DNA from: Actinomycetota bacterium
GTDB taxonomy: Bacteria; Actinomycetota; Acidimicrobiia; Acidimicrobiales; Poriferisodalaceae
NCBI GenBank assembly: GCA_013151655.1
Contig: JAADHX010000158.1
Span: 1 to 25,063, forward strand
Direction: 5' to 3'
Length of the DNA: 25,063 nucleotides
A model generated the notes under the pieces. The model made no database searches, was not told the DNA's origin, and saw nothing but the letters and a program-made list of their open reading frames with translations. Shown here in pieces: positions 1 to 8,059 of the stretch; positions within the stretch are counted from its first letter, which is position 1; every line of letters begins with the position of its first letter. The translations under genes were made by a program, and so were the position numbers.

Positions 1-343
1 CGTTAAGTGGTTCACGAAGCGGTGGCCGGCGCCGCCCATTGTCGGGTGCCCGCCCGGTTGCGCCGATGTGATCATCGATTGGGAACGCCAAGACATCGGT
101 GGGGCCGTCGGCTGCCATATGACTGCGGTTGAGGTCTGACATTGTTGGCTCGTCAACGAATAGCAGAGCGAACTCGGTGTCGCCGCGAACGCCCTCTTCG
201 GTAAGAACGAATCTAACAAGCTCGGCGTAGCGGTCGGTGCCGATGTCGTGCTCGCACTGTTCGTCTGCCACAAAAACCTCGAGCGTGCCCGCTGCTCCGA
301 TCCGTTTTGACCCTCGTCGAACCTGAGGCGGTACTGGGTTCAC
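1..343 (-). CDS. ybeY: Endoribonuclease YbeY (16S rRNA maturation), 3' end missing at window edge
   Basis: Reading the minus strand from a GTG at 343 gives an open frame that runs off the left edge after about 114 residues. It contains LNRSHMAADGPTDVLAFPID, the central signature of the YbeY family (conserved N-R-x-H and D-x-P-T-D-V-L-A/S-F-P). Family members are single-domain zinc-dependent RNases of about 150 residues that act in 16S rRNA 3'-end maturation and ribosome quality control. The zinc-binding HGxLHLxGYDH motif lies beyond the window and cannot be checked. The start at 343 keeps the first beta-strand (LEVFVADEQ); a GTG at 271 would cut it off. The gene begins 13 bp after the phoH stop, and the phoH-ybeY order is conserved in many bacteria, so the two are probably co-transcribed. 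No strong Shine-Dalgarno is visible in the short gap. Confidence 0.9.
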   Translation of the reverse strand, partial: MNPVPPQVRRGSKRIGAAGTLEVFVADEQCEHDIGTDRYAELVRFVLTEEGVRGDTEFALLFVDEPTMSDLNRSHMAADGPTDVLAFPIDDHIGATGRAPDNGRRRPPLREPLN

Positions 344-356
344 CGCGATGCGTCGA

Positions 357-1322
357 TCACTGCTGGGCGTCGCGGCGTTCGTAGGCATCGACGATGTCTT
401 GGACAATGCGGTGACGCACGATGTCGCGCCGATCAAGACGAGCGAACGCAATGCCTTCGATACCGCCAAGGACCTTGTCCAGCCCGTGAAGGCCACTGCG
501 TCCGCCCGGAACATCGGTCTGGGTGAGGTCGCCGGTGACGACGGCTTTCGAACCGAAACCAATACGAGTGAGGAACATCTTCATCTGCTCGCGAGTTGTG
601 TTCTGCGCTTCGTCGAGAATGATAAAGCTGTCGTTGAGAGTGCGGCCGCGCATGAAAGCCAGCGGTGCCACTTCGACAGTTGAGCGGTCAAATAGTTTCT
701 CGGCTGTCTCGGCGTCGAACATGTCGTGGAGAGCATCGTAGAGCGGCCTGAGGTACGGGTCGACCTTGGCCATTAGGTCGCCAGGCAAGAAACCGAGGCG
801 CTCGCCGGCTTCGACTGCCGGACGCGTGAGCACGATCCTTTTCACTTGCTTCGTCAGCAAGGCCTCAACAGCCAGAGCTACCGCCAACCACGTCTTGCCC
901 GTGCCGGCGGGCCCGATGCCAAAGGTGATGGTGTTGTCTCTAATGGCTTGTGCATATTCCATTTGTCCAGCACTCTTGGGCCGAACGGTCCGACCACTCG
1001 GAGCGCGCAGGATCGTGGTGCCAAACACCTCCGAAGGGCGTTCATCGGCGCGGACCATATCGATTGTTTTGGTGACCACATCGGCATCGACGCGGTGACC
1101 TTGTTCGAGCAGCACGACCAGCTCTTCAAAGACACGACCGGCGGGCTCGATACCGTTGCCGACGACTGAAATCTCGTTACCGCGGACGTGAATCTCGGCT
1201 TCACCGAACTGATCGCGAACCAGTTGCAGGAACTCGTCATGCTGGCCAAGCAACGGCGTCATGAGGTGGTTACCGGGGACGCGAATCTTGACCTGTGCAG
1301 GCGCAGGGGTTTCGGTTGGCAC
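357..1322 (-). CDS. phoH: PhoH family P-loop ATPase
   Basis: The 321-residue protein has the PhoH/YbeZ architecture: a basic N-terminal domain (about 1-110), then a P-loop ATPase domain with Walker A GIGPAGTGKT (135-144) and Walker B with DEAQ (about 236-239). The motif RPAVEAGERLGFLPGD, typical of the family, lies between them. PhoH proteins are cytosolic ATPases related to RNA helicases; genetic linkage to YbeY supports a role in RNA metabolism, but the biochemical function is poorly defined. The start is GTG at 1322-1320, preceded by GGAG with a 4-nt spacer (GGAGTTAAGTG), a good ribosome binding site. ybeY follows 13 bp downstream. Length is normal for the family. Confidence 0.95.
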   Translation of the reverse strand: MPTETPAPAQVKIRVPGNHLMTPLLGQHDEFLQLVRDQFGEAEIHVRGNEISVVGNGIEPAGRVFEELVVLLEQGHRVDADVVTKTIDMVRADERPSEVFGTTILRAPSGRTVRPKSAGQMEYAQAIRDNTITFGIGPAGTGKTWLAVALAVEALLTKQVKRIVLTRPAVEAGERLGFLPGDLMAKVDPYLRPLYDALHDMFDAETAEKLFDRSTVEVAPLAFMRGRTLNDSFIILDEAQNTTREQMKMFLTRIGFGSKAVVTGDLTQTDVPGGRSGLHGLDKVLGGIEGIAFARLDRRDIVRHRIVQDIVDAYERRDAQQ

Positions 1323-1451
1323 TTAACTCCATCGGGTCGCATGTTGAAGTCGGTGCGACCGCAACACCCAGGGTATCTCCGGGCAGCCTAAACAGGCTCT
1401 TCGGATCTGCAGGCGAATTGACCGGCGAATCGCTGTGAACCAAGCGAGCGG

Positions 1452-1457
1452 TACCTT
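1452..1457 (+). promoter_or_regulatory. Possible -10 element for leaderless transcription
   Basis: TACCTT ends 7 nt before GTG 1465 and fits the actinobacterial TANNNT -10 pattern. No Shine-Dalgarno precedes that GTG. If real, transcription would begin at or next to the start codon. No convincing -35 is visible. Confidence 0.35.
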
Positions 1458-1464
1458 TGGGCTC

Positions 1465-2028
1465 GTGAACGGACACGACGGCGGGGCGCCCCAAGGCCAA
1501 GACTCATCAGATCATGCCGACTGGCTGAGGGAGCTCCAAAGACGTGGTGCTGTCGATGAACGACGCAGGCAGCGATGGCTCGAACAACAACTTCACGACC
1601 AATCAACACTGCTGGGTTTGCTTGTAGACCTGGCTGACTCGGCGACGGCAGTGGTACTCGAAACCACATCGGGCCACCGCCACGGTGGGGTTGTGGCCCT
1701 GGTGGGCATCGACGTTGTCGTTCTAACCAACGGTGACCGAACCACGGTTGTGGCCTTGGCGGCCATCGGGGCTATTCGGTCGACCGGCCCCCGTCGACTC
1801 ACGTCAGGAGCCGACGGCGAACACAGCGCCGACGTGACCATGCTCGAGTTGTTGGGCGACCGGCTAGACGAACGCCCCGAAGTGACCATCAGTTGGGCAG
1901 GCGGACAAAGGGCGAACGGTCGGCTAGTCGCCGTGGGCCACGACGTTGTTACGGTGCATGCCACCGGGGACGAAGTCCGGTCCGTTCATGTGGCCGCAGA
2001 GTCGATCGTAGACGTAACGATCGACTAA
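1465..2028 (+). CDS. Unrecognised protein with two apparent Sm-like beta-barrel repeats
   Basis: I do not recognise this 187-residue family. Residues about 15-60 are charged and probably helical (RRRQRWLEQQLHDQ). Two segments then look like copies of one small beta domain. Segment 1 (about 60-105) contains GHRHGGVVALVGIDVVVL followed by VVALAAIGAIR. Segment 2 (about 138-187) contains GQRANGRLVAVGHDVVTV followed by VHVAAESIVDV. The shared pattern, G-x-V/L-V-A-V/L-G-x-D-V-V-x-V/L then V-x-x-A-A-x-x-I, resembles the strand-turn-strand core of Sm/LSm-type barrels, which suggests nucleic-acid binding; that is inference. No signal peptide or membrane segment is present. An in-frame GTG at 1435 is an alternative start. 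GTG 1465 is preferred because TACCTT lies exactly 7 nt upstream, suggesting a leaderless message. The gene is divergent from phoH and convergent with the S9 peptidase. Confidence 0.75.
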   Translation: MNGHDGGAPQGQDSSDHADWLRELQRRGAVDERRRQRWLEQQLHDQSTLLGLLVDLADSATAVVLETTSGHRHGGVVALVGIDVVVLTNGDRTTVVALAAIGAIRSTGPRRLTSGADGEHSADVTMLELLGDRLDERPEVTISWAGGQRANGRLVAVGHDVVTVHATGDEVRSVHVAAESIVDVTID

Positions 2029-2032
2029 CCCC

Positions 2033-4102
2033 CTAGAGACCCAGATTGGTCTTCAGGAATTCGACTTGCAGCAGGAGCAGATTTTCGGCCACAACCTCTT
2101 GTGAAGTCATGTGCGACACCCCAGATAGTGGTAGCACTGTGTGCGGTTTTCCCGCTTCGAGCAGCGCTTGGCTAAGCCGAAGAGTGTGCGCCGAGACCAC
2201 GTTGTCGTCGGCCAGCCCGTGGATGATCATCAGGGGCCGGGTGAGCAGGCTTGCATCTCCGATAGGCGAAGACCGCTCGTAGTTTTCGGGTTCGGTCTTG
2301 GGGTTACCCAGATAGCGCTCGGTGTAGAAGGTGTCGTAGAGGCGCCAGTCGGTAACGGGAGCACCAGCCACCGCGGCGTGAAAGACATCGGGGTGTCGCA
2401 GAACGGCAAGCGCGGCCAAGAACCCGCCGAACGACCATCCCCTGATCCCTACGCGGGACAAGTCGAGTCGTCCCTCGTGAGCCGCAGCGACAGCGTTGAG
2501 AGCGGTGATTTGATCTTCGAGCACCGGCCCGGCCAGGTCTCCGTAGACGCTACGTTCCCAATCGCCTGGCCTTCCTGGAGTGCCACGATTGTCGGCCACG
2601 ATGACGACAAAACCCTGATCGGCGAACCATTGTGAAGTGGCGAAACCTAGAGAACTTCGGGTAACCCGCTGAGCGTGCGGACCACCGTAGGGGTCGAGCA
2701 GCACCGGCAGTTCGCCACCGGGATCTTCGGTCGGAAACAGCACCGCGGTTGCTATTTTGGTGTCGCCCGCGTTCAAGAACTGAACCTGCGGCGCCACCAA
2801 AGAAACCTCGCTGAGGTCGTCGAGTTCAAACGTGGAAGCGCCACTTTTTACCCGAAACTGGCGGCGCGTCGAGTCTGCGGTCGATGTCGAAATCACCATG
2901 GCCGGATCGCCTACCGCGACCGCATGAACACCAGGCTCTGAGGTGAGCTGTTCGACTCCGGCCGGAGTCCAGCGATAGACATGGACCTCAGTCGGCTCGA
3001 CCGAAGCCGTAAACACCACCCCTCCCATATACGAGCCGGCGACAGCCCGCACCCACAGTTTGGGTCCACTTACGGGTTGACCTCCGACGCACATCTGTCT
3101 GGTGCCATCGCGTTCTTCGACTGTGAGTAACTCACCTTCATGCAGCGACGGAACGCCTGGGACCAGCTCGACCCAGACATCGTCGGTAACCTCTCGAAGA
3201 ACGGTGGTTTCGCCCGTGTTCGGGTCGACTTCGAGGATGCCAAGGCGACGTTGGTCTCGAGTTAGAACTACGGCTCGTAGACCGCCTGCGTCCCACGCGA
3301 CGTCACCCAGATATTCCCAGTGCGACCAGTCGATCTGCGCCTTGACCTTGGCTCCAGCGAGCGGCACGATCCACAGAGAAACTGATGCGTTCGTCTCCCC
3401 CGCGGCCGGGTAGCGCATCGAGACCACCGGCCGCTGAGGATGAGTCGGGTCGGCTAGCTGCCACTCGGCGACCTCGGAAACGTCGACCCTGGCCACCGCA
3501 AGTGCCGTGGCGTCTGGCGCCCACCAATACCCGCGGGTTCGGTTCATCTCTTCGCCAGCGACGAACTCAGCGCTTCCCCACGAGACGTGCGGTGTGTCCT
3601 CGCCAACCAGCGTCCGATCGGGCGTGGCCGACCCCACAAGGTGCAGCGCATCGCCGTCGATGTAAGCAACGACATCGGCTTCGCCGGCCGGGGCAACTCG
3701 AGCATCGAAGGCGTTTCCCGCAATGTCGAGCGGTGTGATCGCACCGGTGGCGAGGTCGACGAGGTGAGGAAGTCCGCCGAGCGTGAAACTCACCAGCTGT
3801 TCATCGGGCCCACCCACCGCGAAAGCCACGATACCGACGGCCTGCTCACGAGCTCGCTCTCGACGCTGCCGTTCGGCCGCAGGCAAGTTGGCATCGTCGA
3901 CGGCAAGGTCAGCCGGGTCAGCCACGATGGTGGTTGAACCTGTCGCGCAGTCGAGTGACCACAAACAGGTGACGGGGTCGCTGCCACCCTTAGAGCGCAG
4001 GAACAGCAGAGTGCGCCCCTGGTCGATGAACCTGAAACTCCGGGGAACACCGAGACTGAACCTGCGGGTCCGGGCATACTGGCGAGGAAACGAGTCGGTC
4101 AT
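2033..4102 (-). CDS. S9 family peptidase, dipeptidyl-peptidase IV type
   Basis: The 689-residue protein has the two-domain prolyl oligopeptidase layout: an N-terminal beta-propeller (about 20-430) and a C-terminal alpha/beta-hydrolase (about 440-689). The catalytic triad can be read as Ser557 in GWSFGG, Asp632 in HGLADDNV and His664 in GVSHMT. Residues 184-185 form a Glu-Glu pair (VAGEEMNRTRGYWWAP), matching the double-Glu motif by which DPP IV enzymes hold the free N-terminus of the substrate. This favours a dipeptidyl aminopeptidase cleaving after Pro or Ala in the second position, rather than an oligopeptidase. No signal peptide is visible, so it is probably cytosolic. ATG 4102 is preceded by GAGGGG; TAGGTT also lies 6 nt upstream, so a leaderless start is possible. 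It lies downstream of the redox cluster, 58 bp after the glutaredoxin stop. Confidence 0.93.
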   Translation of the reverse strand: MTDSFPRQYARTRRFSLGVPRSFRFIDQGRTLLFLRSKGGSDPVTCLWSLDCATGSTTIVADPADLAVDDANLPAAERQRRERAREQAVGIVAFAVGGPDEQLVSFTLGGLPHLVDLATGAITPLDIAGNAFDARVAPAGEADVVAYIDGDALHLVGSATPDRTLVGEDTPHVSWGSAEFVAGEEMNRTRGYWWAPDATALAVARVDVSEVAEWQLADPTHPQRPVVSMRYPAAGETNASVSLWIVPLAGAKVKAQIDWSHWEYLGDVAWDAGGLRAVVLTRDQRRLGILEVDPNTGETTVLREVTDDVWVELVPGVPSLHEGELLTVEERDGTRQMCVGGQPVSGPKLWVRAVAGSYMGGVVFTASVEPTEVHVYRWTPAGVEQLTSEPGVHAVAVGDPAMVISTSTADSTRRQFRVKSGASTFELDDLSEVSLVAPQVQFLNAGDTKIATAVLFPTEDPGGELPVLLDPYGGPHAQRVTRSSLGFATSQWFADQGFVVIVADNRGTPGRPGDWERSVYGDLAGPVLEDQITALNAVAAAHEGRLDLSRVGIRGWSFGGFLAALAVLRHPDVFHAAVAGAPVTDWRLYDTFYTERYLGNPKTEPENYERSSPIGDASLLTRPLMIIHGLADDNVVSAHTLRLSQALLEAGKPHTVLPLSGVSHMTSQEVVAENLLLLQVEFLKTNLGL

Positions 4103-4160
4103 CCCCTCAACCTAGGGCCACTAGCGCTCGAAAAGGTCCTCTTAGGCGGCGCGCGAAGCC

Positions 4161-4436
4161 TTATGACAGAGCTTCCGGCATCTCTTTGGCAACCGCGGCG
4201 AGAACCTCGCCGGTGGTCGGGTTGACCAAGACCGTATTGCCCACACGAACCGTAGGAACGACCTCGTTGCCATTGCAGTGCTCTCGCACGAAAGCGGCGG
4301 CATCGGGATCGTCCCAAATGTTGTGGCGGTTAATGGACAGACCTTCGTGCTTGCCGAGGCCATGCTCGAGGCCCATGCAGAATCCACAACCTGGGCGCCA
4401 GTACAGCTCGATGCTCTTCGATTCGGTGTTAGTCAT
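4161..4436 (-). CDS. Mycoredoxin/glutaredoxin-like protein
   Basis: This 91-residue protein has a complete thioredoxin-like fold. A first beta strand (IELYWRPG) leads to the dithiol motif C17-G-F-C20, and the conserved cis-proline is Pro61 in EVVPTVRVG. The closing segment, NTVLVNPTTGEVLAAV, is typical of actinobacterial mycoredoxin-type proteins. In that phylum such proteins reduce mixed disulfides with mycothiol; this substrate is inferred from taxonomy, not seen in the sequence. Cys54 is an additional non-motif cysteine. The start ATG follows AGGAA with a short spacer. The gene lies 37 nt downstream of the TlpA-like gene and 216 nt downstream of the ccdA stop counting through it, so a shared redox transcript is likely. 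Length is normal for the family. Confidence 0.9.
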   Translation of the reverse strand: MTNTESKSIELYWRPGCGFCMGLEHGLGKHEGLSINRHNIWDDPDAAAFVREHCNGNEVVPTVRVGNTVLVNPTTGEVLAAVAKEMPEALS

Positions 4437-4472
4437 TCATGTTCCTAGCGCAGTCAGGAGCGCGATCTTGGC

Positions 4473-5150
4473 CTAGATGTATCCGAATCGACGGAGCATT
4501 TCTTCGAGCGCCCCACCAACAAGAGCACCGGTGCTTACCTCTCGAAGTGTTCCATCGGCATCGTAGAATGCTGTTATCGGCATGCCGCGGCCGCCCAACG
4601 CGCGATGCATCGCGCGATCACCAGCTCCAAAGTCGCGCACAAGTGTGTTGTCGTCGATGCCGCCATCGCGGGCCATTCTCCGCCAGTCACCGTTCTCTTG
4701 TGAGTTCACAAAGATGAACTCGACCTCATCGCCGTAGACGTCGGCCATAGCGTTGAACTCTGGCAACTCGGCTTCGCACGCAGTGCACCACGACGCAAAG
4801 AAGTTGAGCACAACCGGCTTGCCAACAAGCTCAGCTAGGGCGACATCTTCGCCACCGTCGAGCCCCGGAAGAGTCCAGTCATTGACATCGGCGGTGCCAG
4901 CGTTGTTGTCGGCGATCCCTTGCCAGACGATGATTCCGATCACACCAACCACGCCAGCAACACCGGCAATCAGAACGAGCCAACTGCTCCTGTTCTTGAG
5001 GGTTTCGCCCGAACGACCGTCGCGAGGCGAACCCGTTGCTCGACCCTTTGGGGCCGTTTGGGCTCGGTCGGCCGACGAACCACCTCGAGATGCCGGCTTG
5101 GACGACCCTTGATTAGGCGATCTGTTTGTCTTCTTCTTTTTCTTGGCCAT
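4473..5150 (-). CDS. Membrane-anchored TlpA-like thioredoxin/thiol-disulfide reductase
   Basis: The 225-residue protein begins with a very basic, low-complexity cytoplasmic segment (KKKKK near the N-terminus, rich in Ser, Arg and Gly to residue 55). One transmembrane helix follows (about 57-79). The extracytoplasmic part is a TlpA/ResA-like thioredoxin domain, with LNFFASWCTACEAELP giving the redox pair C122-x-x-C125. Residues MPITAFYDADG hold the expected cis-Pro region near the end. Such proteins pass electrons from CcdA to exported thiol proteins or apocytochrome c. The ccdA stop lies just 29 bp upstream, which supports that partnership. ATG 5150 is preceded by AGAGG. The long Lys-rich N-terminus is unusual compared with the short anchors of most ResA proteins. 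Confidence 0.92.
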   Translation of the reverse strand: MAKKKKKTNRSPNQGSSKPASRGGSSADRAQTAPKGRATGSPRDGRSGETLKNRSSWLVLIAGVAGVVGVIGIIVWQGIADNNAGTADVNDWTLPGLDGGEDVALAELVGKPVVLNFFASWCTACEAELPEFNAMADVYGDEVEFIFVNSQENGDWRRMARDGGIDDNTLVRDFGAGDRAMHRALGGRGMPITAFYDADGTLREVSTGALVGGALEEMLRRFGYI

Positions 5151-5179
5151 GCCAACCTCTTCTCGGAATGTTCGAGTAC

Positions 5180-5944
5180 TTAACCGAGCTCAACCAGACG
5201 GCCAAGCCCGACGTCGTTCATTAACTCCGTCAGCTTCGCGGTGAGCCAGACCAGTTGGTTCAGCATCAAGATCACGCCAAATGCGCCGAGCATCGTCGCT
5301 GAGACGATCACGACTGCGGTGAAGTGGGTCTTGATCCACGTAAACGCGCCGGTCAACTTGCCAAAAGCCAATCCCGTCGCAAGGAACGGAACGCCGAGGC
5401 CAAGCGAATAGACGAACAACAACAACGCGCCTTGGTACACCTGCCCAGAAGCAGCGGCGATTCCGAGAATCGAAGCGAGAACCGGTCCGATACACGGCGT
5501 CCAGCCAAATCCGAAGGCTGAACCGGCCACAACTGGAGCAGCCTTGCCGAACTTGCCTAGCTGAGGATGAAACCTGGCCTCCTGGTACAACCACGGCGCT
5601 TGAAGGAAGATCGAACCGATCATGAAACCAGCCATCAACACCATCAACCCGCCCGAAACGCGAGTCAGAATTGGCTGGTTGTCAAACAGGAAACTCCCGA
5701 TCGAGCTGGCCGAAAGGCCGAGCAGCACGAACACGATCGTGAACCCGGACACAAATAGGCCGGTGTCTCTGGTGATGGCCAACGTGTGTTTTCTGCCGCC
5801 CTCTTGGAGTTCGGCGGCAGACAGGCCTGTCACTATGGATATGTAGCCGGGCACGATGGGTAGCACGCACGGCGATAGGAACGAAATGATCCCTGCGCCG
5901 AACGCGAGAAAGTAGCTAAAGAGTGTAATCGTCTCGATTTCCAT
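5180..5944 (-). CDS. ccdA: Cytochrome c biogenesis protein CcdA (transmembrane thiol reductase)
   Basis: This 254-residue hydrophobic protein has about six transmembrane helices in two pseudo-repeats, as expected of CcdA/short DsbD. The redox cysteines are Cys26 in FLSPCVLPIVPGY and Cys151 in GWTPCIGP, both in the Pro-Cys context that defines the family. CcdA takes electrons from cytoplasmic thioredoxin and moves them across the membrane to extracytoplasmic thioredoxin-like partners. The next gene downstream is such a partner. No ResB/ResC cytochrome c synthase genes are present in this window, so the final target of the reductant is unknown here. A GGAGGG lies upstream of ATG 5944 with a rather long spacer (about 12-14 nt). 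The 75-bp gap from the DUF2236 stop at 6020 may hold its own promoter. Confidence 0.95.
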   Translation of the reverse strand: MEIETITLFSYFLAFGAGIISFLSPCVLPIVPGYISIVTGLSAAELQEGGRKHTLAITRDTGLFVSGFTIVFVLLGLSASSIGSFLFDNQPILTRVSGGLMVLMAGFMIGSIFLQAPWLYQEARFHPQLGKFGKAAPVVAGSAFGFGWTPCIGPVLASILGIAAASGQVYQGALLLFVYSLGLGVPFLATGLAFGKLTGAFTWIKTHFTAVVIVSATMLGAFGVILMLNQLVWLTAKLTELMNDVGLGRLVELG

Positions 5945-6019
5945 CGGCTGTTTGAACCCTCCGGTTGCTGCCGTCCTTCCCGGCCAGACAACGGTTTGTT
6001 ATCGCTGGTGTAACCGCGG

Positions 6020-7012
6020 CTAACGGGTTGGAGCTTCCGCTGAAGCTCTCGCAAGTGCCGCGGCCGCCATAAGTGAGTCTCCGAGCGACCAGCCGAGTAT
6101 GTCGGCAACCAACTTCCCTGCCGGTTTCGTAACCAGGTTGTCCAGCTTCGCAGTTTGAGGCAGCCACAACTCCTTGCGGACGAAGTTCGGCAACGTGGCC
6201 ACCGCGGCGGCCGCAACCACGCCGTAGGCAGGACGTATCGGAAGCGGAACTGGCGGCCACATCAGAAAACGAGCGGCTCCTCTGGCCTGTGGCGAACCCA
6301 ACAGCGCCGGTCTCATCATCTTGTAATACTCAGAGATCTCATCGACCGACTCTGGCACATCGGTGCCCCCCATCAGCCGACCAAGCACCGCCATCTCGGC
6401 CACGTACTGATCCGCCTCAGCATCGGTGAGTTCGATCGAGCCGTATTCTCGAACCGCGGTGAGGAAGCTGTCGATCTCGGTCGTGTGCACCCAGGTAAGC
6501 AGGGCCGGATCTTGGGCCGAATAGTGGCGACCATCAGGAGCAACTCCTTCGACCCTGGAGTGAACCGCCTTAACCATGTCGATGGTGCGATGCGCAGCGT
6601 CGGTTGACCCGAACGTGGTTATGGCAACGTACTGAGCCGTGCGCTGCAGCCGTCCCCACGGATCGTGGCGATAATCGGAGTGTTCGGCCACCCCAGCCAT
6701 AGCTAGCGGATGCACCGTCTGGAGCAGAAGGGCCCTAACTCCGCCAAGCAATGCTGCCGGATCCTGACCGACCCGCCAAGCGATGGAGTCTGGTCCGAAC
6801 AGCCCAGGATCGCCGGCCGGTTCGGTAATGTCGGAGCCGGGCCGGTACGGGTTGGTCTCATGCGAACTAGAGGCGCCGCGAAGTCCAATACCTCGAGACG
6901 ACGGGACCGAGTTCGGGCCGCCACTGAGCAATCCCCTTACCGCGCTCGCTATCTGATCTCGAACCCGACCCGACCCTGGAACGGCATTGACGAGGCTTCG
7001 CGTCGACGTCAC
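6020..7012 (-). CDS. DUF2236 / MpaB-type oxygenase family protein
   Basis: The 330-residue protein matches the DUF2236 family (ER-bound oxygenase MpaB / rubber oxygenase Lcp relatives). Family landmarks are LLLQTVHPLAMAGVAEHSDY, then R-L-Q-R-T, then LLTWVHTTEIDSF. In the haem-b enzyme Lcp of Streptomyces sp. K30, an Arg and a Thr four residues apart and a later axial His are essential. The RLQRT spacing and the WVH histidine fit that scheme; this equivalence is inference. The substrate is unknown. The frame extends upstream to 7090, but the extra 26 residues look non-coding (ending ECSSRLGYPPTLAV). GTG 7012 is preferred because TACGCT lies exactly 7 nt upstream, suggesting a leaderless start. 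The gene is divergent from the acyl-ACP desaturase. Confidence 0.85.
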   Translation of the reverse strand: MTSTRSLVNAVPGSGRVRDQIASAVRGLLSGGPNSVPSSRGIGLRGASSSHETNPYRPGSDITEPAGDPGLFGPDSIAWRVGQDPAALLGGVRALLLQTVHPLAMAGVAEHSDYRHDPWGRLQRTAQYVAITTFGSTDAAHRTIDMVKAVHSRVEGVAPDGRHYSAQDPALLTWVHTTEIDSFLTAVREYGSIELTDAEADQYVAEMAVLGRLMGGTDVPESVDEISEYYKMMRPALLGSPQARGAARFLMWPPVPLPIRPAYGVVAAAAVATLPNFVRKELWLPQTAKLDNLVTKPAGKLVADILGWSLGDSLMAAAALARASAEAPTR

Positions 7013-7019
7013 AACCGCC

Positions 7020-7025
7020 AGCGTA
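7020..7025 (-). promoter_or_regulatory. Possible -10 element for leaderless DUF2236 transcript
   Basis: On the minus strand TACGCT is followed by 7 nt and then GTG 7012. The same hexamer with the same spacing precedes the gene starting at 16768. The -35 is not obvious. Confidence 0.35.
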
Positions 7026-7126
7026 GGCGGGTAGCCGAGCCTGCTGGAACATTCATTGGCACACTCAACGTGGATCCGGTTACGAGACACACGTAACCAC
7101 TCGCATCGAGGAAAGGTCAGACTCTT

Positions 7127-8059
7127 GTGGACGAAATTTCGCTAGTAACAGAACTCGAACCGACCGTCGCCACGCTGATCGACAGGCATGTGGCCTCGGT
7201 CAAAGAGTGGTTCCCGCACGAGTACGTACCGTGGAGTCGTGGTCGCGACTTCGTGACCGACGAGGAGTGGGATCCCCGCGAGTTTGAGATGCCCGACGGC
7301 GTTCGGTCGTCGCTGTTCCTCAACATGCTCACCGAAGACAACCTGCCGCACTACTTCCACACCATCAAGTCGACGTTCGGCCCCAACGGTCCGTGGGCCG
7401 ACTGGTCGCACCGGTGGACAGCCGAAGAGGGTCGCCACCTCATCGTTATTCGCGACTATCTGACAGTGACCCGAGCTGTCGATCCAGTCAAGCTTGAGCG
7501 GGCCCGGATGGCCCAAGTCTCACTCGGCGAAGTGCCAAATCCTGAATCGGCTATGCACGCTATTGTTTACGTCTCGATCCAGGAGTTGGCCACCCGCATA
7601 TCGCACCGAAACACCGGCAAACAACTTCCAGACCCAGTTGGGGAGAAGCTGATGAAACGGGTCGCCATGGACGAGAACTTCCACCACATCTTCTACCGTG
7701 ACCTAGCAATGGCCGCTCGCGAGATGGATCCGAGCGGGTTTGTCATGGCCCTCGAACAAGAGCTGACCAACTTCGCCATGCCTGGCGTTGGCATCGTCGA
7801 CTTCAAGAAACACGCTGCTGCTGTAGCTAGGGCCGGAATCTACGACATCGCAATTCACTACGACAACATCATCGCCCCGCTCGTCCTGAACCATTACGGT
7901 TTGGCCGACGTCGAGGGGCTTAGCGGCGAAGCCGAAGAGTCACGCGAACGACTGATGACGTTTATCGACAGACTGGCAAAGATCAGCGAACGAACCAGGG
8001 CTCGGGCAGAACGCCAGACTGCGAAAGCTCGCGAACACGGGCCAGCTCAGGCCTCTTAG
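7127..8059 (+). CDS. Acyl-ACP desaturase (soluble diiron, FA_desaturase_2)
   Basis: The 310-residue protein has the two diiron motifs of soluble acyl-ACP desaturases: EEGRH (100-104) and DENFHH (182-187). The likely metal ligands are Glu70 (TEDNLPHY), Glu101, His104, Glu153 (IQELATR), Glu183 and His186, matching the ferritin-like four-helix bundle. The N-terminal VPWSRGRDF segment is also typical. Actinobacterial members (DesA1/DesA2 type) introduce a double bond into ACP- or CoA-bound fatty acids; position specificity cannot be read from the sequence. It is soluble and has no membrane segments. GTG 7127 follows the strong Shine-Dalgarno GAGGAAAGG. Its last 4 bp overlap, tail to tail, the stop of the DUF3039 gene on the other strand. 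Confidence 0.93.
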   Translation: MDEISLVTELEPTVATLIDRHVASVKEWFPHEYVPWSRGRDFVTDEEWDPREFEMPDGVRSSLFLNMLTEDNLPHYFHTIKSTFGPNGPWADWSHRWTAEEGRHLIVIRDYLTVTRAVDPVKLERARMAQVSLGEVPNPESAMHAIVYVSIQELATRISHRNTGKQLPDPVGEKLMKRVAMDENFHHIFYRDLAMAAREMDPSGFVMALEQELTNFAMPGVGIVDFKKHAAAVARAGIYDIAIHYDNIIAPLVLNHYGLADVEGLSGEAEESRERLMTFIDRLAKISERTRARAERQTAKAREHGPAQAS

